From positions 1 through 50,602 of the forward strand of contig NZ_JADEXE010000013.1 in assembly GCF_015207265.1 (NCBI RefSeq): a DNA stretch of 50,602 nucleotides, read 5' to 3'. Source of the DNA: Nodosilinea sp. LEGE 07298 (GTDB lineage Bacteria; Cyanobacteriota; Cyanobacteriia; Phormidesmidales; Phormidesmidaceae). The notes below the pieces were generated by a model that made no database searches, was not told the DNA's origin, and saw only the letters and a list, made by a program, of their open reading frames with translations. Positions within the stretch are counted from its first letter, which is position 1; the number at the start of each line of letters is the position of its first letter. Made by a program: the position numbers and the translations under genes. Positions 44,668 to 50,602 of the stretch are shown piece after piece.

Positions 44668-45321
44668 ATGTTTAATGAACGAAAAAACCTGCGGAATAGC
44701 ATCATCGTCTTGGTGACTTGCCTATTTGTGGTTCTCTTATATTCGCCAATGGTAGGTCGGGTGTTGGCCCAATCGCCGCTGGCGGCATCAAGGGTTGCGA
44801 TGACTGCACCCGCCTTGGGCAATCGCTTTGCCGTCGGTGAACAAATTGACGCTAACCTGGCGGCGGCAACGGCTCCTTTGCTGGCTCAAGGAACTGCTAA
44901 TCGCCCTATCGTCACCTATGTAGCTATGCTTAGCAGCCAGAACGTTGTGCCCAACTCGCCAATGACTAATGCCCGAGGGGTCGTTGGTGCAGCGTTGGCG
45001 GGCGATCGCCTGGTGGTACGAGGCAGCTTTCGGGAGCTGACCAGCGCTATGAGAAATTATGGTACCGATCCGGTTGATCCCCCTAACGCTAACATTACCT
45101 CTGCGTTCCACGTCCACCGGGGTAGCCCCAGCGAAAACGGGCCGTTCCAGTACGCGCTGGAGGTGATGATGGATGACACCGGGCGGGGTGGCAGCGCTAT
45201 GGGCGACTATACTCTCACCCCCGAGCAGCTTCAGGCGCTGCAAAACGGCATGTTGTACGTCGATCTGCACACTACCCGCAATCGGGGTGGTGAACTGCGC
45301 GGTATTCTGATGCCCGCTTAG
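44668..45321 (+). CDS. Exported CHRD-domain protein
   Basis: A 217-residue protein with one N-terminal hydrophobic segment (SIIVLVTCLFVVLLYSPMV), either a signal peptide or an anchor. The rest is one CHRD domain: TYVAMLSSQNVVPNSPMTNA, GDRLVVRGSFRELTSAM, SAFHVHRGSPSENGPFQYAL, and the end LYVDLHTTRNRGGELRGILM. CHRD domains occur in secreted proteins of bacteria and in chordin; their bacterial role is not settled. The ATG at 44668 follows GGAAG; an in-frame TTG at 44653 is less likely. An ECF sigma gene follows 91 bp later. Confidence 0.85.
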   Translation: MFNERKNLRNSIIVLVTCLFVVLLYSPMVGRVLAQSPLAASRVAMTAPALGNRFAVGEQIDANLAAATAPLLAQGTANRPIVTYVAMLSSQNVVPNSPMTNARGVVGAALAGDRLVVRGSFRELTSAMRNYGTDPVDPPNANITSAFHVHRGSPSENGPFQYALEVMMDDTGRGGSAMGDYTLTPEQLQALQNGMLYVDLHTTRNRGGELRGILMPA

Positions 45322-45412
45322 ACTGCGCGCCCGTTATCCCATCGGGTGGCGGCAGTTATTGCAGCTGCTCGATAGGATAGCAATAGACACAAATCATGGC
45401 ATTGTATAGAGA

Positions 45413-46063
45413 ATGACTGTGGTATATCTTCGCCTCAGGGTAACTGAGATGGCGAGGCTAGTGTCTGAGCCTTCGGCGGATATGGACTTTGAACAACGGA
45501 TCTCGACAGACGCCGGAACGCTGAGTGATGGAGACCTCTGGTTGGCCCTAAAGGCAGGGCAGACCGGTGCTTTAGGCTCGCTGTACGATCGCCATAGCGG
45601 TTTGGTTTACGGCATAGCGCTTAAGGTGCTTGGTCAGACCCAAGAGGCAGAAGATCTAACCCAAGATATCTTCGTCAAACTGGCTCGGTCTACGGCCTAC
45701 GACCCGCAGCGTGGCTCATTTCGTACGTATCTAGCTATTTTGACGCGATCGCGGGCTATAGACCGGCTGCGATCGCGTCAATCGGCCCGCAATTCTGTGG
45801 CTCGCCTCCAGGCCGGTGATCAGCCCCAAACACCTACCCCGGCCGATGCCTTAATCCAAGGCGAACGCTCTGAGGAGGTTAGATCGGCATTGGCCCAGCT
45901 TTCGGCTAACCAGCAGCAAATTCTGCGGCTGGCCTACTATGAAGGTTTGTCGCAAGCCACCATCGCTGAGCAGCTTGATACTCCCTTGGGCACTGTTAAG
46001 ACTCACTCTCGCCGGGGCCTGCTCAAGCTCCGGCAAATTCTCCAGGATCGTTGGGGTAACTAG
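45413..46063 (+). CDS. ECF-type RNA polymerase sigma factor
   Basis: A 216-residue alternative sigma factor. Region 2 has LYDRHSGLVYGIALKVLGQT, EAEDLTQDIFVKLA and TRSRAIDRLRSRQSA. Region 4 has LSANQQQILRLAYYEGLSQA and TPLGTVKTHSRRGLLKLRQI, the helix-turn-helix for the -35 box. There is no region 1.1 or 3. The N-terminal 25-35 residues are extra; a TATAGA box at 45405-45410 right before the first ATG suggests translation may truly start at 45449, after AGGG. Its anti-sigma gene begins four bases after its stop. Confidence 0.9.
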   Translation: MTVVYLRLRVTEMARLVSEPSADMDFEQRISTDAGTLSDGDLWLALKAGQTGALGSLYDRHSGLVYGIALKVLGQTQEAEDLTQDIFVKLARSTAYDPQRGSFRTYLAILTRSRAIDRLRSRQSARNSVARLQAGDQPQTPTPADALIQGERSEEVRSALAQLSANQQQILRLAYYEGLSQATIAEQLDTPLGTVKTHSRRGLLKLRQILQDRWGN

Positions 46064-46067
46064 TACT

Positions 46068-46862
46068 ATGACCGGGTCTATCTCACCCGAACAGCTGCAA
46101 AACCTGCTGGCAGGCTACGTTCTCTACGACCTTAGTCCTGAAGAATCGGCGACCCTGGCTCGCCTAGTAGCGGCTGACCCTAGCCTGCAGCAAGACATTG
46201 ACCAGATGCAGCAGGCCCTAGAGGTCGCCTACGATGGCGATCCGATTTCTCCTCCGGTTCACCTTAGGCAGGCCGTGCTGGGGGTGGCTGGCACCACAGA
46301 CAGAGTTGCAACCCAGCCAGCGCTGGCGGCAGGCGCTGATCGATCTACGTCTGTGCCAGTGGTGCGATCGCGGCGCTGGCGGCTAACCTTAGGGGCCGCA
46401 GCCGCTGCACTAATTGCGGGGCTAAGCCTTAATAATCTGATGCTGTGGCGCACACTGCAGTTAGAACGAGCACAGCGACCCAGTGGCGAAACTATTACGG
46501 TTGCCCTTGGCTCCCCTGATTCGCTCGATGATGCCGCACCTGGACAGGCCCAGGTGGTGATCAATCCTGGTACTCTGGCAGGTTCGCTAACAGCAGAAAA
46601 TTTACCCCCGCTGGAGCCGGGTAGTGTGTATGTGCTGTGGACGGTGCTAGACCCCAACGCCCCGGCCACCGTAGACCAAAAGAACGCCATCCTGACTACG
46701 GTATTTACCGTGGATGAGCAGGGCAACGTGACGCAACCGATTGATTTACCGGCAATATATCGTCGCGATCGCAGTCTGGTGCGGGCGGTCGCTATCACCC
46801 AAGAACGGGCCGATGCGCCCCAGGAACATCTATCGTCACCCATCTTGATTCAGCCTCTTTAG
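46068..46862 (+). CDS. RskA-type anti-sigma factor
   Basis: A 264-residue membrane protein that should hold the sigma factor inactive. The N-terminal cytosolic part (SPEQLQNLLAGYVLYDLSPE) resembles anti-sigma domains; one membrane segment lies at about residues 106-127; the outer part is the RskA C-terminal domain (GSVYVLWTVLDPNAPATVDQ, VRAVAITQERAD). The ATG at 46068 lies just after the sigma stop; the frame is open further upstream but would overlap the sigma gene widely. Release would need cleavage inside or outside the membrane; no protease is adjacent. Confidence 0.88.
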   Translation: MTGSISPEQLQNLLAGYVLYDLSPEESATLARLVAADPSLQQDIDQMQQALEVAYDGDPISPPVHLRQAVLGVAGTTDRVATQPALAAGADRSTSVPVVRSRRWRLTLGAAAAALIAGLSLNNLMLWRTLQLERAQRPSGETITVALGSPDSLDDAAPGQAQVVINPGTLAGSLTAENLPPLEPGSVYVLWTVLDPNAPATVDQKNAILTTVFTVDEQGNVTQPIDLPAIYRRDRSLVRAVAITQERADAPQEHLSSPILIQPL

Positions 46863-46946
46863 AGAGTGGTTTGGGCTAGAACAGCGGCATTAGCAAGGTC
46901 GCATTAGCGAGATAATTAAGCTATGTTCCCCCGCTAGAGGTGCCCG

Positions 46947-48386
46947 TTGGCTTTTCTTGCTCTGCCCGCTAATGCCTTTGTTGACCCCCAAGGCCATAAT
47001 CGAGCGGCCATTGAGGCGGTGTTTCAGCAGGTGGCGGCGCAAATTCTCGACTACCTGGTTGGGGCGAGCGACTATGTACCGCTGCCAACGGTTCAAGACA
47101 TTCCCTTTCAGGGTATTCCTGAACAGCCGACGGCGATCGCGCCCCTACTCGATGCTTTGGGCAATCTGATGGCCCAGTCGATGAACCCGTCCCACCCCGG
47201 CTACATGGGTCACATGGACCCGCTGCCCAGCACCGCCTCTATTGTCGGTGACTGGGTGGCGGCGGCGCTAAACAACAATATGCTGAGCGTTGAAATGTCT
47301 CCGGCCCTGTCGCGGCTAGAGCCTTTGCTGCTAAAGGAGATCGCTCAGCTCTTTGGCCTGGGCGAAAGGGCCGGGGGGCTGTTGACCAGCGGCGGTACCC
47401 TGGCTAATTTGCAAGCTCTGACGGTGGCTCGCAATGTCCAACTCGGCAGTTTGTACGAGGGGCTAGCCGGTGGGCCGCCGCCAGTGATCTTTGCCTCAGA
47501 GCTGGCCCACACGTCCATTCAAAAGGCGGGCATGCTGCTAGGGCTAGGGTTGAATGGGGTCGTACCAATAGCGACCAACGCTCGTGGCCAGATGGATATT
47601 GGCACTTTGGAAGCAAAAATTCAGGGTGCGATCGCCCAGGGGCAGAAGCCTTTTGCGGTAGTGGCGACGGCGGGTACTACGGTGACGGGCAATATTGACC
47701 CGCTGCCAAAAATTGCTCGCATCGCCCAGGCCTATGGCCTTTGGTTTCACGTGGATGCCGCCTACGGGGGCGCGATCGCGTTCTCTTCCACCCACCGCCA
47801 CCGGCTGGCGGGCATTGAGCAAGCCGATTCAGTCACCTTTAACCCGCAAAAATGGCTGTACGTCACCAAGACCTGCGCCTCGGTGCTGTTTCGCGATCTG
47901 GGTTTGCTGCACAGCCACTTTCGGGTCTCGGCCCCCTATATGAATACCGAAGCCGACTGGGCTAACTTGGGTGAACTTTCAGTGCAGGGTACCCGGCATA
48001 CCGACGTGCTGAAACTGTGGCTGACCTTGGCCCATCTGGGCAAGACGGGCTGCGCCGAACTAATCGACGCCAGTTATGTCCTCACGGAGCATTTTGTGGC
48101 CCTGGTGCGCCAGCGCCCCTACCTGGAGTTGGCCAGCGACCCAGACATGAATCTGATCTGCTTTCGGGGCTGCCCATCAGCGCTACCATCTGAGCAGTGG
48201 GACAGCTGGAACGCTGGCCTACAGCAGCATTTGCTGAACCAGCAACAGACGTTTTTGTCGCTGCCGGTTTTTCGAGGGCAGCGGTGGCTGAAGGCAGTGC
48301 TGCTCAACCCGTTTACCACAGCAACCCAGTTAAGCAATCTGTTTTTGGCGATAGATGAATATGCGGAGCAGGAGGGAAGTCCGTAG
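46947..48386 (+). CDS. PLP-dependent decarboxylase (group II type)
   Basis: A 479-residue enzyme of the aromatic-amino-acid/glutamate/diaminobutyrate decarboxylase family. The N-part has [20 protein letters not shown] and [19 protein letters not shown]. The PLP block has the aspartate in FHVDAAYGG and the Schiff-base lysine in [11 protein letters not shown]. The substrate cannot be read; 2,4-diaminobutyrate, tyrosine, DOPA or glutamate are all possible. The start is a TTG after GAGGTG. A small gap follows the anti-sigma gene, but there is no sign of a link. Confidence 0.85.
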   Translation: MAFLALPANAFVDPQGHNRAAIEAVFQQVAAQILDYLVGASDYVPLPTVQDIPFQGIPEQPTAIAPLLDALGNLMAQSMNPSHPGYMGHMDPLPSTASIVGDWVAAALNNNMLSVEMSPALSRLEPLLLKEIAQLFGLGERAGGLLTSGGTLANLQALTVARNVQLGSLYEGLAGGPPPVIFASELAHTSIQKAGMLLGLGLNGVVPIATNARGQMDIGTLEAKIQGAIAQGQKPFAVVATAGTTVTGNIDPLPKIARIAQAYGLWFHVDAAYGGAIAFSSTHRHRLAGIEQADSVTFNPQKWLYVTKTCASVLFRDLGLLHSHFRVSAPYMNTEADWANLGELSVQGTRHTDVLKLWLTLAHLGKTGCAELIDASYVLTEHFVALVRQRPYLELASDPDMNLICFRGCPSALPSEQWDSWNAGLQQHLLNQQQTFLSLPVFRGQRWLKAVLLNPFTTATQLSNLFLAIDEYAEQEGSP

Positions 48387-48960
48387 CGGCCTTGGGAGCA
48401 ATGTCTGACGAGCGATCGCATGATTACCCCGCTTGCAGACACCATAAGTTATCCACAGCCGCCCAAAAACTGTGGATAACGTTCTGTTTTTATAAGCTAA
48501 ACGCATTGCTGAGGTTAAAAACCCTGATGAGATAAGGGTTTAGGCGCGACAAGCAAAAATATCGCTAAAAATCAGCCTGTGGAAAATGCCAGCTAAACTT
48601 AAACCAGTGAGGGCTAATGTGCCAACGAAATTCCCAGCTGCATCAGCCTCACGAAGGTTTCGCCTAAATACCTGTTCGGGGTTGCACTGCGATTGGCCCA
48701 GCGGGCTGCGATCACGCCCTCAAACGGAATGTTTTTGAGATGGAATACTCTAAGCAAAGCCACAGATTCTTTACAATAAGAAAGCATCCTCCGTCAGACT
48801 GTAAGCCAAAATACATTTTAATCAGCTCTAACGCTTGATTTCGATTGGCTTCGTTTGCCCCAGGCGCAGACGGTGGAAGGTTAGAATCGGTATGCTAAAG
48901 AAGCCCCAGTGCAACAGTCCCATGCTGTTGCCCACCGATATTCACCGGGAGATTTTTTCG
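48387..48960. other. Gene-free region with DnaA boxes
   Basis: No gene is supported before the DUF3386 start. It has three DnaA boxes, an AAACCCT/AGGGTTT hairpin (48519-48541) that may end the decarboxylase transcript, and an AT-rich part (about 48481-48525). Confidence 0.6.
48448..48586. promoter_or_regulatory. Cluster of three DnaA boxes, candidate replication origin or DnaA sink
   Basis: GTTATCCACA (48448-48457) and TGTGGATAAC (48471-48480) form a perfect inverted pair of DnaA boxes, 13 bases apart. A third box, TGTGGAAAA (48578-48586), reads TTTTCCACA on the other strand, the form I know as the cyanobacterial consensus. An AT-rich stretch lies between the pair and the third box. No dnaA or dnaN gene is near. 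Confidence 0.5.
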
Positions 48961-49620
48961 ATGGTTGGAACTCAACTTGCCGCACGGGACTTTTTTCGAA
49001 CGGCCTATGAAAACCGCTACACCTGGGATGCCGCCTTTCCCGGCTATACCGCCGACGTTACGTTTACCCACAATGGCCAAAGCCATACTGGCCAGGTCAA
49101 GGTCAGCGCTGACCTTAAGCTTGAAGTGACGGGCATTGCCGATGAAACGGCTCAAAAGGCTGTGCATGGTCAGCTGTTTGAGGTCTCTATTCACCGGGTT
49201 CGACGCGGATTTGAAGACACCCATGGCAACAACACCTTTAGCTATGGCGAAACCCTGGCCGATGGATCGGTCGAAATTCTCATGGGTGGCAAGGCCGAAG
49301 GCGATCGCTACCAGTTGAAGAATCAGGAAGTAACGATGGTGCACCGCCACATCCACGGTGTTGTCGTCACCATTCATACCTACAGCAGCCACAATACCGG
49401 GGCAGGCTACTTATCGCATCGTTACGATTCGGTCTACCACGACCCCAAAACCGGCGAGCAAAAGGGCGGCCTCAGCGATTTTGAGGACGAGTATACCGAG
49501 GTGGGTGGCTACTATATTCTCTCTCGCCGTGTCATTGAAACTACGATTGAGAATGGCACTGAAATGCAGGAGGACTCCCAGGAGTTTGTATTCTCTAACA
49601 TTGCTTTGCTAGAGGCTTAA
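48961..49620 (+). CDS. DUF3386 protein
   Basis: A 219-residue soluble protein of a family found mainly in cyanobacteria and plastids. Conserved blocks include AYENRYTWDAAFPGYTADVT, FEVSIHRVRRGFEDTHGNN, GYLSHRYDSVYHDPKTGEQK and GGYYILSRRVIETT. The function is unknown. The ATG at 48961 is chosen because the family pattern starts right after it (GTQLAARDFFRTAYE), with GGGAG about nine bases upstream; in-frame ATGs at 48835 and 48922 would add unrelated residues. It follows the DnaA-box region. Confidence 0.85.
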   Translation: MVGTQLAARDFFRTAYENRYTWDAAFPGYTADVTFTHNGQSHTGQVKVSADLKLEVTGIADETAQKAVHGQLFEVSIHRVRRGFEDTHGNNTFSYGETLADGSVEILMGGKAEGDRYQLKNQEVTMVHRHIHGVVVTIHTYSSHNTGAGYLSHRYDSVYHDPKTGEQKGGLSDFEDEYTEVGGYYILSRRVIETTIENGTEMQEDSQEFVFSNIALLEA

Positions 49621-49750
49621 GCATCAGCTTGCGTGGGCAGGAGGAGATCCTTTACCCGCTCTGCCTGTCTAGGTGGGGCGGGTCTTGCACGGGGTTTACC
49701 ATCCGCTATCTCGGTATCTGTGCGCGTTCTTTGTGCATTGTTTTTTGCCC

Positions 49751-50284
49751 ATGGCGCTAGTCCGTACCCAGTATCCCACCTTGCCCCGCCACGCTCTGAT
49801 GGTTTGCGCCACCCTGGTGGAAAATCCGACCAATCTGGGCATGCTCTGCCGCACTACCGAAGCCTTTCGGTTGGAAACCCTGGTGCTGAGCAATTTAAAA
49901 CTAACCCAAGCACGCAAGTTTCGTCAGGGAGCGGTGTCCACCCATCAGTGGCAGCCGTTGATAGGGTGCTCCCCAGAGCATCTGCCCCAGTGGTTAGGCC
50001 AGCAGCGGCAGCGAGGCTATACCCCCATTGCCCTCGATCTGCAGCCTGAAGCTGTGCCCTTAACCGAGATGAGGTTTCCAGAGCGGGTGGTGCTCGTGCT
50101 GGGGCGCGAACTGACCGGTATTCCCCCATCCGTGGCGGCGGCTTGCGACCAGGTGGTGATGATTCCCCAGTACGGGATGGTGCAGTCGCTGAATGTGCAG
50201 ACGGCGGCGGCCCTGGCCATATACGCCTATATCGGCCAGTGGGGCATGGTTGCGTCGTCTTTAGCCCACACACCTTTAGAATGA
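49751..50284 (+). CDS. SpoU/TrmH-family RNA 2'-O-methyltransferase
   Basis: A 177-residue SAM-dependent enzyme with the knotted SPOUT fold. Motif 1 is NPTNLGMLCRTTEAF, motif 2 VVLVLGRELTGIP and motif 3 MVQSLNVQTAAALAIY. It lacks the extra N-terminal substrate-binding domain of TrmB or RlmB, so tRNA (position 18 or 34) or rRNA are equally open. The ATG at 49751 starts the protein at its first ordered part; the frame continues upstream without function. It closely precedes the 2TM gene. Confidence 0.87.
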   Translation: MALVRTQYPTLPRHALMVCATLVENPTNLGMLCRTTEAFRLETLVLSNLKLTQARKFRQGAVSTHQWQPLIGCSPEHLPQWLGQQRQRGYTPIALDLQPEAVPLTEMRFPERVVLVLGRELTGIPPSVAAACDQVVMIPQYGMVQSLNVQTAAALAIYAYIGQWGMVASSLAHTPLE

Positions 50285-50315
50285 AGGATGTAGCTTTGAT
50301 TGTGATATTTGGCCT

Positions 50316-50600
50316 ATGCCGCCCCGTTGGCCCCGTAAACCCACCCGAGAAGACCCTGCCTACCGCAAGTTAGAAGACCGCATTAACTTCGCGGTGCATG
50401 TAGCGGCGTTTACCGCCGTAAATTCTGGGTTGTGGTTTTTTCACACCCTAGATTCCGATTGGGTGCCCTGGGTCGCCAAAGTAACGCTAACCTGGTTGCC
50501 CGTGCTGGTAGGCAACGCCGTTTACATCTTTGCGATCGCAGATTATTCCCCTTTGCCTCTTTCTCCCACCGTCAACCCTGACCCCAACGGAGAGTCTTAA
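50316..50600 (+). CDS. 2TM-domain small membrane protein
   Basis: A 94-residue protein of the 2TM type. The charged start (PRKPTREDPAYRKLEDRIN) leads into two membrane segments, AVHVAAFTAVNSGLWFF and KVTLTWLPVLVGNAVYIFAI. In other proteins this domain is attached to kinases or response regulators; here it stands alone. The gene is complete, with its TAA three bases before the window's end. Confidence 0.75.
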   Translation: MPPRWPRKPTREDPAYRKLEDRINFAVHVAAFTAVNSGLWFFHTLDSDWVPWVAKVTLTWLPVLVGNAVYIFAIADYSPLPLSPTVNPDPNGES

Positions 50601-50602
50601 TT

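Noticed and set aside
45939-46067. Upstream extension of the anti-sigma gene into the sigma gene
   Set aside because: The extra 43 residues overlap region 4 of the sigma factor in another frame and do not resemble anti-sigma proteins.
48835-48960. Longer DUF3386 N-terminus
   Set aside because: The 42 extra residues are basic and unrelated to the family; the ATG at 48961 has a ribosome binding site.

Overview
The window is a stretch of a cyanobacterial chromosome. It encodes Psb27 (photosystem II assembly), NdhN (photosynthetic NDH-1), LdpA (circadian input) and the Ycf45-type R3H ATPase. The octamer GCGATCGC (HIP1) recurs throughout, inside and outside genes. The S10/spc ribosomal cluster lacks rpsJ, rpsN and rpmD, as is usual in cyanobacteria. 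GC content and the family set suit a Leptolyngbya/Nodosilinea-like filamentous lineage, but that placement is inference. No rRNA, convincing tRNA, CRISPR array or intact insertion sequence was seen.

Region 1 (1-13.2 kb) is mixed housekeeping: a truncated threonine dehydratase preceded by a 38-residue one-helix microprotein, a Tat lipoprotein of the solute-binding type, an exported hypothetical, a large B12-binding/radical SAM protein, a STAS protein, small cyanobacterial hypotheticals, clpS overlapping a CPBP membrane protease gene, ppk1 with a small coupled upstream gene, and a multi-repeat mechanosensitive-channel-like protein. Region 2 (13.3-19.9 kb) holds an SRPBCC protein, an RRM RNA-binding protein with a clear terminator, a gene-free 0.7 kb stretch with strong hairpins, an M48-like membrane protein whose zinc motif is lost, a TauE/SafE permease and an SbcD/Mre11-type nuclease.

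Region 3 (19.9-42.4 kb) is the translation core, split in two. The alpha-type part (rpmJ-rpsM-rpsK-rpoA-rplQ-truA-rplM-rpsI-rpmE-prfA) runs on the minus strand. The S10/spc part (rplC through secY-adk-infA) runs on the plus strand. Between them lie psb27, the R3H ATPase gene, ldpA and ndhN. In the arrangement I know from many cyanobacteria rpmJ follows infA directly, so the cluster appears broken at infA|rpmJ and one half inverted. Several intergenic gaps in both halves carry strong hairpins that could be leaders or processing sites.

Region 4 (42.4-50.6 kb) holds a DgcN/DgcA-type pair (D-glutamate or dipeptide metabolism), an exported CHRD protein followed by an ECF sigma factor and its RskA-type anti-sigma factor, a PLP-dependent decarboxylase, a gene-poor 0.57 kb stretch with three DnaA boxes, a DUF3386 protein, a SpoU-type RNA methyltransferase and a 2TM protein. 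The points most worth a second look are the DnaA-box cluster, the split ribosomal cluster with its leader hairpins, a CRP-type operator, a perfect palindrome before the TauE gene, and the degenerate M48 protein.
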